Assembly (NCBI GenBank): GCA_039707655.1
Contig: CM077676.1
Location: 374,732,114-374,796,113 of the forward strand
Direction of reading: 5' to 3'
From: Elymus sibiricus
Taxonomy: Eukaryota; Streptophyta; Magnoliopsida; Poales; Poaceae
DNA: 64,000 nt
Below are positions 41,869 to 53,905 of the stretch, piece after piece. Position numbers and translations under genes: made by a program. Each line of letters begins with the position of its first letter. The first letter of the stretch is position 1. Below the pieces are notes generated by a model, which did no database searches, had not been told where the DNA came from, and worked only from the letters and a program-made list of their open reading frames with translations.

Positions 41869-42085
41869 CCCCTGATTGTTGTCTGCGTCTGTAGTTATTA
41901 AGCAGTGGACTGAAGTTTCTTATTTTGTCTTACGTAATTTGGTTGTCAGGAACTTTGTTAAGAAATGTAATTTGGTTTCATGTATCGCGTTAATTTTCTT
42001 TAATTTTTCTCATTATATTCCTCGGAAGTGTTGGTATATGGGGTTGGGTATTGCAACTCTGTCAGATGTCTATTTTAACCTTGTA
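41869..42085 (+). other. 3' region of coiled-coil copy D
   Basis: TTATTAAGCAGTGGACTGAA, GGAACTTTGTTAAGAAATGT and TATCGCGTTAATTTTC match the 3' flanks of copies A-C. Confidence 0.5.
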
Positions 42086-42950
42086 CCTTGTGAGGCATGG
42101 AAGGGAAGCATGCGGAGGCACGGAAGGGAAGCATCCAGAGGCACGCTTTTTAAAGCATAACATGCACATTTTCAGTACGACGTTTAACTATGAGAGGCAC
42201 GGGCGTGGAGTCTCTACAGCCACGGTTCAATATTAAGTAGCTTCACGGCCATGCCTCTGTGTTCCAAATATTTTTCTGTGACTCGTTCACTCATAGAGGC
42301 ATGGACATAGACAACGTCGTGCTGCTTTTTTTTCATGTACACTAAGAGGGATCCTGACGTGAAGCCAAGGTAGCCACGGTTTTACAAGCATATGTTCACG
42401 CTTTAAATCGATATAGGGACAACCGTGTCTCTATGTTGCAATTGTTTTCAATGATACGTTCACTGAGAGAAGCACGACCGTGTGTTTCTAGGAGGCACGG
42501 GTCGATCGTCCGTGTCCAAATTGACGTTACGGCAGGCACGATCCCGTATTATGAAGAGACACGGAAGTGACGCCACGAGAGGCACAGACGTGAAGCAATG
42601 AGAGGCGCGAACGTGAAACAATGAGAGGCACCGGTGTGATGCCACATGAAGCTATGTGTGGCACGGACGTGAAGCCGTGCCTCTGTTTGTCAAATGTTTT
42701 TCGTGACACGTTTCACTTTGAAAGGTACGGTTTTAGTAGCATAAGAGCCACGTTCGTGCCTCTGTGTTCCAAATGTTTTCACTGACACGAGTCTCGGGCA
42801 TGCCTCACTGTGTTTGAAATATTTTCTCTGACTTGTTCACTCACAAAGGCATGGACCTCTGTTTTCAGATTCACTTCGTAAAGGCATGGATGTTTAAGGC
42901 AATAGGGGCACGGGTGGAGGCACCGATTTTTGCGAAGCTGGTGCACTACC
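42085..42950. repeat. GAGGCACG repeat field 7
   Basis: Degenerate modules, including GGCATGGAAGGGAAGCATGC duplicated at 42095-42140. No gene seen. Confidence 0.65.
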
Positions 42951-43360
42951 TTGTCTCAGGTAGGATCACTGTTGTGCAATATACACAGGGGTATTTTTGA
43001 GTTAATCGCAACAAAAAACTTAGCATGTTGCTCTGTTGCAGAGCACAGTAATTCCGTAGTGAATATGTAAACAACTCATGTGGTAAGCAAGGAACATCGC
43101 TAAACTATGCAAAAAGATACTTCACCACACCCATTCATTCTCCGTTATTATTCAGCAAATCCATTTATTATTACGACAGATAAATAAAGTAATACATGAC
43201 AGTAATTCACCATTTTGATTGAGAATTTACAACATCGTCCTCTTGGATATAATTATATGCTCAGTTATATACCGTGACATACCTAAATAGCAAAAGTGCA
43301 ATGTACGGCATGTTCAAAAACCAAATATAGATAGGACCTACAGCTACTAGCAAAACATTA
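42951..43360. other. 3' flank of B3 copy 1
   Basis: AT-rich non-repeat sequence downstream of the minus-strand B3 gene. It contains no open frame or recognisable element and is probably its 3' UTR/terminator area. Confidence 0.35.
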
Positions 43361-44861
43361 TCAGGAAAGGTCGTTGATTATCAGCCGTAGTAGCTTCATG
43401 TTTCCTAAACTTGGCCAGCGCTTTTCAATGGTGATAAGGACAATTGAACCAACCCTTAGCCGAGCTTCACGGGCAAAATCCGAAAAACCGGTCACCTCCA
43501 TTCGTCCATCTATTTGTATCGAGTATGTCGTGGTCATGTCAATTGCATCGTACAACTGTGATAGGCTGATTGCACCCTTCTCAGGTAGCTATCCCAGGTT
43601 TAGCTTGAGACGTCTCACAACAGAAGTTGGGATTCTCTGCAGATTGTAGCGATATAATTAAATAAAATAATTATACAAGGACATAAAACATCGTAACGTA
43701 ATTACCAAATGAAACGATGAGTGGATCAAAAAATATATTAAATGACTAACCAAACGACCATTTATGACGTTGGTGACATTCAGACGGTGGACAAAGGGTA
43801 CGGTGGGGAACTCGTCAGCATCAAAGACAAAGTATATTTACTCTCCCATTTGTGTGAAGGATAGGTTTATGCCTGGACCGTACACTGTATTCCCAATGTA
43901 CTCTTTCTCCGAAGCATTTAGATAATCAAGCGCTACAGGAAAAAAAACTCATTTTAAGCCAGTTTGCTTGAAGAAATAAACTCATTTTGAACGGGTGAAA
44001 AAGTATAGTTATTATATCGAGAAAGAAAATTTGAATCCAGGTGATCCAGTTAAATTGACAATCAACAGTATTGCAAAATGTTTTGAAAATAACTATGATT
44101 ATAATTATAACATACATTTCATGGACAGAGGTAGGTAGGAGCAGCTTGGTAGTGCAAACAAAGTAAGCTGATAAAGAAAGTTGATAAAGCAAGACAGAAG
44201 TTGATGCACTTACCCAGTGATGGCTTGGGAAGGGGTCTGTGACCTCCTCGAGATTCACTGAGCCTCAGGTCTATCTCAATGGACAGACTCTCGGTATCCA
44301 GGTTTATGATGATTAGATCTCGATAACGAAGATCATAGTCGCTCATTAACTTTTCCCAGCCAGGTCCATGAATTTTAGATTGGTGAGGTTCATCGGTGAT
44401 GTAGATCTCATATGACAGATCTTCATTGGTGATCAGTACTGGGTTCCTTTGTTTTCCTTGTTCTTGAAATGCTTCCTGCTTGCACTGGTTGATTGAAGAA
44501 GTGACTTGCTGCCTGCAATAACATGGCACATACTGCAAAAAAAAACCTTCAAGTTCTGAGACCGATATGTATAATCAACACAGACAAGGGTTTTCTGATT
44601 TCTTCAAATTGTTTCAAGATGTAGCATCTCATAAAACATAAAACAATGAAAATTGAAATCATTTTGTTATGGGAGAAACTTGAATTTCGTGCCGTCAGAA
44701 ACATACAGTAGTTGGTAGTAAGTGATGGGCATGGGGTGCCAAACATTTCTCCTTACCAGGCATGTCTTGTAGCAACGTGGAAGGGGTAGTGTTATTGTAG
44801 TGTGCAGAACGCCTGATTCCACTCCAGGGCAACTGAAGTTGCTACATACATCACAAGACAT
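43361..44861 (-). pseudogene. B3-domain (REM-like) gene copy 1, two in-frame stops
   Basis: Four exons: 44757-44861, 44214-44532, 43751-43932 and 43361-43636, with GT-AG boundaries. Exons 1 and 3 have the same lengths (105 and 182 nt) as in copy 2 at 49.7-51.3 kb. Exon 1 begins MSCDVCSNFSCPGVESG, a short Cys motif. Exon 2 holds a B3-like DNA-binding region (YVPCYCRQQVTSSINQCKQE ... IHGPGWEKLMSDYDLRYRDL). Exons 3 and 4 form the second domain (MEVTGFSDFAREARLRVGSI). TAA interrupts exon 3 after TQMGE and TAG interrupts exon 4 after KLNLG; both align with Cys codons of copy 2. Splice sites are intact, so it decayed recently or yields a truncated single-B3 protein. Confidence 0.8.
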
Positions 44862-46090
44862 GGTTTCCCCTGCAATATGTAGCAAAATAAGGTATATATG
44901 AAATTCTCAACACAAGCAATCTTAAGTTATCTTGAAAAATTATTCGGCTAAAGGGGGTATTTTCATAAATAGTCGTTCAAAAACATATTCCTAAAAAGTC
45001 ATGCGCACAGCATGACAGTCTTATAGCGGTAGTAATAATAAAGGACATATGAAATAATTAAATCAGTGTTAATTGTTCAACAGGGTTGCTTAATTTATGA
45101 CAATTCAGTATTGACAGCGGTTCACATTGTTGCAATGTCACTCTCACTCAATGAAAGGATCTCTACTTAGTTATAAAAGCTACAGCATTACGAAATGTAT
45201 ATTTCGACACAAGATAAACAGAGAGCAGAGGTAATAGTATGTTAATCAGGCGGCTCAAAAAGTGTTTGTAACATTAAAATTACATCTAGTCAGTCAGATC
45301 TGCATCCAGCAGCGTCATCCACACCCCTAGCCTACTGTTACCAACGCCAACCACACGTCGTCTCTAAAACGTGTGATCCAGCAAGGTCAACCACGCCCCA
45401 AGCCTACACCGCCCAAACCTCCGGCCTCCAGCACCCCGCGGTCGGTTAGCAATACCGCACAACGTCTCCCCGCTGCCTTCGACGTCCGCCTACCGCCGTT
45501 GCTGGCAAGCCCTATCAGGCTTCACTTTAAACTCGACACCTCCCTCAGTGAAGTTTATTTATCAGCTGGAACTTGGACGCCGTAGCTCGCTGCCGCTCGT
45601 AGCGTCATTCCTTTCTCCGGCGAGGTCGTTGGTGTCGGACACTCGGGCCGTGCACAGGTTCGGGCTCGTACTGCACGGATTTGGCTGAGTTCACAACAAA
45701 TTTCCAGGCAATTATTAGCATAATAGCGTAGATGTATCGCTTTAAAACACGAACAAACAAACCAAAGAGATTGAAATGGATCACACCGTAAATCTGATGT
45801 GGAAATGAAGACAAAATGTACTACCCTAGATCGAGTTGGAGAAGCGAGAGAGAAAAGAGGGTGAACTGTATAGCAGCCGAGTCAGAGCAGGTATACAGGT
45901 TTGCAGAAAACAGAGAGTTATATTACGCGCTTGCTCACTGGCATGGGGCCACAAAGAAGATGATGCACTTTTTTTTCTTTTTTTTTGAAGGAACGCATGT
46001 TGCGCTTTGGATGTAGAGGTTGGCAGAAAACGATGTCAGTTCCAGAAAAAGTGCAGAATGAGACGCAATGCTCTTCCCAGATGCAGCTGA
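44862..46090. other. Upstream region of B3 copy 1
   Basis: Contains a GC-rich patch (45310-45640) with a Pro-rich frame starting MIQQGQPRPKPTPPKPPAS that has no domain. The rest is AT-rich. Probably 5' UTR/promoter with an old insertion. Nothing firmer can be supported. Confidence 0.3.
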
Positions 46091-46800
46091 TTTGGCAAAC
46101 AGAGGCACGAACGTGATGAGTCAGAGAGGCATGGACATGGTGGTTTTAATGAGGCACGGTTTTAAAAGCACATAAAGCACGACCGTGCCTCTGTTTCCCT
46201 AATGTTTTCCCTGACACGTTCACTCAGAGAGAGGCGCGGTCTTTAAGCAGTTGGGGGTACGGTTGTACATGTTCCTGACGCACGACCGTGCTTCTGTTTT
46301 TGGAAATGTTTTCCCCTGACGCGGTCACTCGGAGGGACAGGGACGTGAAGCCATGGTACGCACGGTTCTATAAGGATACGAGGCACGAAAGTGCGTCTGT
46401 TTTTCCAAATGTTTTCAGTGACACGTTCAGTCAGAGAGGCGCGGTGTTTAAGCAGTTGAGGCACGGTTGTACATGTCATTGATGCACGACCGTGCTTCTG
46501 TTCTTTCAATTTTTACCTCTCTACTTCACTGACACGTGAGGCTCGGTTGTATGTTATGAATAATCACAGTTGTGCGTTTTCTGCTTCTAAAGCACTGTTG
46601 TGCAAACATTGCTTTCACTCAGAGGTAAACGGTTTCACGACTGTGCCTCTGTGTTCCAAATGTTTTGACTGACACATCAAGTGTGAAAGGGACGACCGTG
46701 ACTCCGGAGGGACTACCTGCAACAGACGCACATTCCCGCATGCGTGACAGGCATGCCTCTGTGATCCATGTTTCTTTCTAGCACGTATGAGGTGATTTCT
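46090..46800. repeat. GAGGCACG repeat field 8
   Basis: Modules in both orientations. CACGACCGTGCTTCTGTT occurs at 46282 and 46487 within a duplicated block of about 200 bp (46170-46320 against 46370-46510). Confidence 0.65.
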
Positions 46801-47021
46801 TTGTGTTTTGTGAAATTGTTCATGGCTCTACGAACACATAATGAATATTGGAAACAGGAACCACAACATTGATATCATAAATATTCACATTTTTAAATAT
46901 GAACTTATCGCCTAAAAAAAGAGCTTACAAACGGTACGGTGCAAAAAGAATGAGAATTGTTTGACCATGTTTATGCAAGACCCACACTGAATATGGCAAG
47001 TATATCTCTCCACACCTGTTT
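46801..47021 (-). other. 3' UTR region of F-box copy 2
   Basis: Holds TTGTTTGACCATGTTTATGC, matching (inverted) the 3' flanks of copies 3 and 4. No gene. Confidence 0.45.
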
Positions 47022-48949
47022 TCAGCATTCACAGTTGAATGGATCAGACAACTCCAGATATTCAACAGTTGTGTTTTTTAAATCCATGTGCATATGCTTG
47101 CAAATTGTTGTTAATTTAAGTTGAGCACATTTAGAAGCCCTTTTCTCCATTTGTAGTACCTTTTGTTGCTCGTAAAATTCACCCGTGAAATTTTTGTGGA
47201 ATCCAAACTTAAGCCTGATACTCAGTAGCATCCTCGCATTCAGAATAAAGAATGTCACAAATTCAGTGTTTGCCTCTGTGACTTCGTAATCTTCCAGTGT
47301 TAATGTCTTCAAACAAATGTCATGATCCTTGAGAAACACCCACTGCTTTTGACGCCATTCATTTGTTAAACCTCGTTGATCCCATCCTCCTCCCTAAATA
47401 CACATGAAAACTGAAAAGACTTAAGGTCTATAAAGCATTGCATAGTAGGTATTTGATTTTTTTTCCAGCACACATAAGCTATTTTTATTTTGTTTCATGG
47501 TGCTATTCATGGCTCTACAAACTCATAATAATACACATGAAGAGCAACTGAACGGTTGATGCTAATATCACATATATATGGTATGGGCTTTCAACGTGTG
47601 TGAAATCATCACCTCAATAAACAAGTTCTGTAGGCATCGAAAGCATCGCAACAAGCCTACGACCTCATCCAGATTAAAGCATGTCTGTGAGATAAATAAG
47701 GTCTTGACAGAATCCAGCACCGCAGATGGGCTGCTTACGGACAGACCCTTCATTGAGCACAGAACATTATATTATTAGCTTGTGGATGTCAATCTTGTGT
47801 GTTCGAATAATGCAGCTCAAAGTAAAGTACCGTGCAAAGGCAGTACCTGTATAATTGTAGAGTCAATGACGATCTTTGATTCATCGGATAAATCAGAAAT
47901 TTTTCCCAAGGTGTCCAATTTAGGCGCAGAGACAACGGTTATTTCTAGTTGTGCATCTACAGAGTCATGGAGTAGCCTTCGAAGTGAAGGGGCATCCTCA
48001 ATGATGAGCTTTCCTCTATCAGAACGAATGCCATTGCTTACAAGGCTAGGCGAGTTTATTCGCAGACAGCAGAATTTCTTATTGCAAACAAGCAGCAGGC
48101 ACTGCATGGCTGGGCAACTGCAGTGGATGACGTTTTGCAAAGAGACATCCGATATGTAAACTTCCACTAGTGAAAGTCTTCTGAGCAGTGGGAGGCGAAG
48201 CATTTGTACCAGATTGTCTTGTAGTTTGCACATGGCGAAGGTGACGGTGTGAAGTGAGGAGTAAAACCTCAAGATGGACGGCGGTGGCGGGGCATAGATG
48301 AAGGGCATCTACGTGGTTTTCTGGACCCTGGGTAGAAGAAATTCGGGAACAGGTAGTAGAACTCTAGCACCTGGAGTTTGTCCAGTTTTTGAGACTGGAG
48401 CAACTCATCGACTACACAAGGTTGGCACTGGAGGTAGGTTGTCTGGATGCACAGGCGGTGAACCGGGCCCTCATGGCCAGAGAGGATGGCCACAGGAAGG
48501 CTGAAATCATCAGCGACAGATTCTCCACGCCAGTCGTGACTAAGAGGTCGGCATTGAGTTCCGACATATCTTCTCTGCACGACCTGCTTGTTGGGCAGAA
48601 TGCGGACGATTTCGCAACAGATTGTTTCTAGAGCATTAGTAGGACTAGTGTCAGGGATCACAAAGAAGTCGAGATTGAGAGGTGCGGTGCGCCATAGGTG
48701 GCGCCACCGAGATGCGAGGACTTGGGTGCGGATGCCATCCTTGATGGGGAGATGAGAGATGATCTCGCCAAGGATGGCGTCCAGGAGGTCGCTGATGCGG
48801 TCCAGACGAGATTCAACGTGCTTCTCTGATCCAGTGGGCGGACCCTCATCTCTCCTCTCCACGACCTTAGTGGGCAGGTGTACAACCGGCGTCGCCCGTG
48901 CCGCGAACCTCGTCTTCTTGTTGTTAGAGGCACGCGTCTTCATCTCCAT
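47022..48949 (-). pseudogene. F-box/LRR/FBD gene copy 2, frameshifted
   Basis: Minus strand, start at 48949 ([19 protein letters not shown]). F-box: [23 protein letters not shown]-like segments: [17 protein letters not shown], and in exon remainder LPLLRRLSLVEVYISDVSLQ. An intermediate exon near 47610-47757 encodes LDSVKTLFISQTCFNLDEVV. The FBD exon (47022-47394) encodes VFLKDHDICLKTLTLEDYEV to DPFNCEC and a stop. Around 48280-48305 the frame must shift between [10 protein letters not shown] and [18 protein letters not shown], so there is a 1-2 bp indel. Otherwise the copy is complete. It is more diverged in the N-terminus than copies 1, 3, 4 and 5 and lacks the intron MITE. As an SCF adaptor it would be truncated after about 225 residues. 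Confidence 0.8.
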
Positions 48950-49079
48950 TACCGTGGTCGTGCCGCCTCCATTGCAGCTCTCTGTGCGGTGGATCTGGAA
49001 AGAGGGCTAGGGTTTCACGATTCACCTTTTTTCTCGAAGTATATATATATATACCTAAACTAAAAGGGTTAGGTGGGGT

Positions 49080-49570
49080 GGTGCACCAGTCACGACCTTG
49101 ACGGTGGAAGAGGCATGGTTGCACTGAAGCAGAGGCACGCCCGTGCCTTTCTGCTTCAAGTAATTCCACTGACACGTTCATTCACCCTTCGCACACAAGC
49201 AAAATTTATGGAGCCCCGGTTCTACGTGCACCAAGGGCACGGACGTTCCTTTGTGTTCCAAGTGTTTTCAAGTGACCTGGATTACGAACGAGGCATTAGA
49301 GGGTTCTACATGCATCAGAGGCACGGCTGTGCCTCTGACGATGTAGAATTGAAAAACTTTTTAATAATATTTATAAAACTGCTTGCTCGATTTTGCCTCT
49401 AATGTTCCTATCCTTAAGCACTCGAAGCATTGTGCTTGTCGTTGAACTGTGTGATTTTCCGTTGTCATCTTTTATGATTTCAACTACTATACACATGGTT
49501 CTACAAAAAACAAAAGGCACGACCGTGCACTGAGAGAGGCTGAGTCTGTGCTGCTAGGAGAGGCATGGTG
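49080..49570. repeat. GAGGCACG repeat field 9
   Basis: Modules such as GAGGCACGCCCGTGCCTTTC at 49131 and GAGGCACGGCTGTGCCTCTG at 49319, separated by unrelated AT-rich sequence (49350-49500). The field lies between F-box copy 2's start and B3 copy 2's end. Confidence 0.6.
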
Positions 49571-49741
49571 AGCTGTTAGGAGAAGACATAGTACCTGACA
49601 ACAACAACAACAACCACGACTAGCTCTGCATCTGGTTTGCGTACCATGGTTTGAATAACACACATATGATACTGAACTGATATCAGTACTTAACATTTAT
49701 ATGATGTAATGCCATCCCTGCATCGTTGCACGCGTCACGCA

Positions 49742-51296
49742 TCAGGCAGTTTTATTGTAGAGACTGGTGATTACCAGCGAGAGCAACTCCTTCTCGCCCA
49801 CAGTGTGCTTTTGGATAGTGATGAGTACAACCCAACCAAGTGTCAGCCTGGCTGCATCTGCAAAAGCAGAAAACCCGGAGATCGCCATGCTTCCATCCTT
49901 GTGAATACAGTAGGTGCCAGGCAAATCAACGGGACTAAATTTTTGAACAAGTCTGATGCTGCCCCTGAGAGGAAGACATCCAAGCTTCATCCTGAGGTCA
50001 TCGGTAACAACAGCCGGGATTTTCTGTACAAGAACAAATCATTCTGGCATTAAATTAGGAGGACAGACATGCGGATGGTGGAATAAACAAAGAAACAATG
50101 ACCTACCAAACGGTCTTTGTGAATGTTGGTGAAACTTAGACAGTGCACAAAGGTAATGGCATGGATGTCTTTAGCATTTAAGACTAGTTTAATCATGCAT
50201 GCCATGTCGTTGTATGAAAGTTTTATGCCCCGGGTGTAGACTATCTTATCTATGTGGCTCCTCTGTGATAAACTGAGACCTTCAAGAGCTAAAGTATAAA
50301 ACCATCTATAAGTCACTGTGTCTGAAGCAGTGAATAAAAAAAATGTACAATAAGCCTTACACACTCCGACTACTGTCAGAACTAATCGAAACATTTAATA
50401 CATTGTATGGAGAAAGACTAAGCAAAGAAATGCGAGGAACATGTTAAAGTATAATTATAACTAATAATCAGTCAGGTGTCATCTTGGGAGGCAAATACAG
50501 CATACCAACGGAAGTTTTGGGAACGGCTTTGCGACTTCCTCGGGATTCACTCAACATTATATCAATGTGAAAGAAGAAATCATCGCCTTGCAAATCCAGT
50601 TTAATAATATCACCATAACACAGGTCATAATCGCATATCAACTTTTCCCATCCAGGTCCCTGAAACTTAGACCTGTGAGTGCCATCAGTAAACTTAATCT
50701 TGTATGACAATTCGTCGTTAGTGCCAAACACAAGGTTGATATCCTCTACTTCAAAGCCATCCTCAAAAGCTTCTTCTTTCCATAAAGAAATCAAAGAAAG
50801 GATCTGGTTCCGGTAATAGCATGGAACATACTGCAAAAAAAAAAAGATAAAACAAACATATGTAAAACTTTTATCAGAATAATACTTGGAACCACCGTTT
50901 TCTTATTTTTAATACAGGACAAGCGTCGTTTAGGCTCAGGCACAGGCACTATTTATGATATTTGATTAAGCCTAAACAACGCAGTTAAACTTCTAATTAT
51001 ACCAAGTGAAAAACAACCATGTGAACCATATTTGTTGAGAAGGAGAATGTGTGGTTTGTGTCTACGGAATAAAAAGAAACGGAAGTGTCGTCTGGTAAAA
51101 CTATAACTTACGACTTTGCAATCAGTTGGCAGAAAACTATGTATCCCATCAGAATGGATAAAAGATTTGTTATCTAACAAGAAACAATTACCAGGCATGA
51201 CTCATAATGATGAGGCAAAGGCACAATCAAGAAAGAGTGGTTAACATCAGATTCACCGCCATGACAGTTGAGGTTCCTGCAAACATCACAGGCCAT
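49742..51296 (-). CDS. B3-domain (REM-like) protein, copy 2, open
   Basis: Four exons: 51192-51296, 50506-50830, 50107-50288 and 49742-50023; 894 coding nt, 297 residues, all GT-AG. Exon 1: MACDVCRNLNCHGGESD, a short Cys/His motif then SFLIVPLPHHYESCL. Exon 2: B3-like region YVPCYYRNQILSLISLWKEE ... KFTDGTHRSKFQGPGWEKLI, CDYDLCYGDIIKLDL. Exons 3-4: a second B3-like region ending SMAISGFSAFADAARLTLGW. B3 domains bind DNA in plant transcription factors; REM-type members are numerous and often of unknown role. No stop or frameshift found. It is likely the functional parent or sibling of copy 1. The B3 assignment rests on motif pattern, not a database search. Confidence 0.75.
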
Positions 51297-52093
51297 GGTT
51301 GTCTGCAAGATATAACAATATATAAGATTGGTATCCATTTTATTGTTACACAGATACTGGAGTCCAATGAGTAAGAATATGTAGATCTATAACTTTATGT
51401 AGATCCATTCATTTCAAAGACTTAACTAGTAATACATAGAATTAAAAGACTGTAAATCAGTGGTACCGACGGCGCGGAATGGTGATATCCAATGATGGTA
51501 GTGTCTATAAAAAGAGACCACACACCTACTAAAATCTATTAGATGGAAGACTCTAGCGGAAAAGAGCCAACCCCACGCATTCAAAGATTGCTCGCCCAGA
51601 ACTTTAAAAGGTATAGCATATAGCAATATTCCAACATACATATAACGAGATTACTGTCAGAGTGGGCAACACAGATCTAATCAGCAAAGGAATGAACAAT
51701 ACTATATTTCAGGGGAAATGGATGGACCGTGGAGCGAGGCAGAGCAAGGAGGTAAGGGATGAGAACCAGAGTTATCGTCAGAAGAGCAAGTGACTCTGAA
51801 ATGGATGAACCATGTAGCGAGGCAGAGCAAAGAGGTAAAGTTGGGAAGTTATAGAGGCAGCTTTGTGAGTCTCGCGCCTGCAAAAAGTAGAAGACTTTTC
51901 GTCACCCCCAACTGCTCATAGCGCACAAAAAAAATATAAAAAATAAATTAAATTAAAAGGGACTAGGTGGGATCTTTCTCGAGCCAGGCCAGAACAAACT
52001 GGACCAGTCCTTTGGTCGAGTCGGACCATGTCAAAACCACCTGCCCGAGGCCTTCTATCTCTGTTGCCATCCCTCGCTTTCATTTGCCCTCCC
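51297..52093. other. Intergenic region between B3 copy 2 and the GRF gene (divergent promoters)
   Basis: No gene recognised. A tandem duplication of about 80 bp lies at 51715-51845 (GCGAGGCAGAGCAA occurs twice, each after AAATGGATG). The minus-strand B3 gene and the plus-strand GRF gene face away from each other, so both native promoters are probably here, now separated from the GRF gene by the LTR. Confidence 0.4.
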
Positions 52094-52098
52094 CCTCT

Positions 52099-53844
52099 TG
52101 ATGGAAATATGCCCTAGAGGCAATAATAAAGTTGTTATTATTTTATATTTCCTTGTTCATGATAAAGGTTTATTATTCATGCTAGAATTGTATTGACCGG
52201 AAACTTAAATACATGTGTGAATACATAAACAAATACCGTGTCCCTAGCGAGCCTCTACTAGACTAGCTCGTTGATCAAAGATGGTTAAGGTTTCCTAACC
52301 ATAGACATGAGTTGTCATTTGATAATGGGATCACATCATTAGGAGAATGATGTGATGGACAAGACCCATCCGTTAGCTTAGCATATGATCGTTCTGTTTA
52401 TTGCTACTGCTTTCTTGAATGTCAAATACATGTTCCTCAGACCATAAGATCATGCAACTCCCGGATACCGGAGGAATACCTTGTGTGCTATCAAACGTCA
52501 CAACGTAACTCGGTGATCATAAAGATGCTCTACAGGTATCTCCGAAGGTGTCCGTTGAGTTGGCATGGATCCAGACTGGGATTTGTCACTCCATGTTTCG
52601 GAGAGGTATCTCTGGGCCCTCTCGGTAATGCACATCATAAGAAGCTTGCAAGCAAAGTGACTAAGGAGTTAGTTACGGTATGATGTATTACAGAACAAGT
52701 AAAGAGACTTGCCGGTAACGAGATTGAACTAGGTATGGAGATACCGACGATCGAATCTCGGGCAAGTAACATACCGACGGACAAAGGGAATTACGTATGT
52801 TGTCATTGCGGTTCGACTGATAAGATCTTCGTGGAATATGTAGGAACCAATATGAGCATCCAGGTTCCGCTATTGGTTATTGACCGGAGAGGCGTCTCAG
52901 TCATGTCTACATCATTCCCGAACCCGTAGGGTCCGCACGCTTAACGTTCGTTGATGATATAGTGTTATATGAGTTATGTGAATTGGTAACCGAATATTGT
53001 TCGGAGTCCCGGATGAGATCTCGGACGTCACGAGGAGTCTCGGAATGGTCGAGAGGTAAAGATTTATATATGGGAAGTCATATTTTGGGTTCCGGAAAAA
53101 GGTGCAGTTTTTTTCGGTATTATATCGGGAAGCTTCCAGAAGGTTCCGGAGGATTCCGGAGGGGTCCGGAAGTCCACAAGTGGGTCCACCACGTCCCAAG
53201 GGCTGGCATGGGCTAAGGGGAGGCGCCCTGGCCTTATTAGGCCAGGCGCACCAAGTCCTCAAAAGCTCACGCAGCTAGGGAAGGAAAAAGGGAGAGTCCT
53301 AGTAGGAATAGGATTGGACTTTGGAGTCCAAGTCCACGTGTGTACTATTCACGGTTACTGTTCACATGGCACTATTCCTTCTACTCCAAGCCCCTACACA
53401 TATATAAATAGAGGAGAGGGGGGGGTGCCCCAAAGTAGAAACAACATTGTCTTAGCCGTGTGCGGCGCCTCCCTCCACAGTTCCGTCCCTCGGTCATATT
53501 TTCGCAGTGCTTGGGCGAAGCCCTGCGGAGATAGCATCACCATCACCGTCACCATGCCGTCATGCTGCCGGAACTCATCCACTACCTCGCCGTCTTGCTG
53601 GATCAAGAAGTCGAGGACATCACCGAGCTGAACGTGTGCTGAACGCGGAGGTGCCGTACGTTCGGTACTCGGTCGGTTGGATCGTGAAGTTGTTCGACGA
53701 CATCAACCGCGTTGTTCTAACGCTTCCGCTTACGGTCTACGAGGGTACGTAGACACACTCCCCCTCTCATAGCTATGCATCTCCATGGATAGATCTTGCA
53801 TGTGCGTAGATTTTTTTTTGTTTTCCATGCAACGTTCCCCAACA
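52099..53844 (+). mobile_element. Solo LTR of BARE1/Angela/WIS-type copia element, 1746 bp, TSD CCTCT
   Basis: Begins TGATGGAAATATGCCCTAGA and ends AACGTTCCCCAACA; CCTCT flanks both ends (52094-52098, 53845-53849). Sequence such as GGCAATAATAAAGTTGTTAT, TCTCGGGCAAGTAACATACC and GAGTCCCGGATGAGATC is characteristic of the BARE1/Angela/WIS group. No internal domain, so solo LTR. Its own TATA box TATATAAATA at 53401-53410 is on the plus strand, in the direction of the GRF gene that starts 61 bp after the LTR. Confidence 0.93.
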
Positions 53845-53905
53845 CCTCTCTCCTCACAAATTAGATGACGCCGACGGCGCCGCCTCTGCTCACATCCGCC
53901 GTGTC

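Noticed and set aside
45373..45585. A Pro-rich protein gene
   Set aside because: 70 codons, low complexity, no conserved motif; cannot be supported beyond an open frame.
52483..53752. Small plus-strand genes between 52.4 and 53.8 kb
   Set aside because: They fall entirely inside the BARE/Angela-type solo LTR and match its non-coding sequence.
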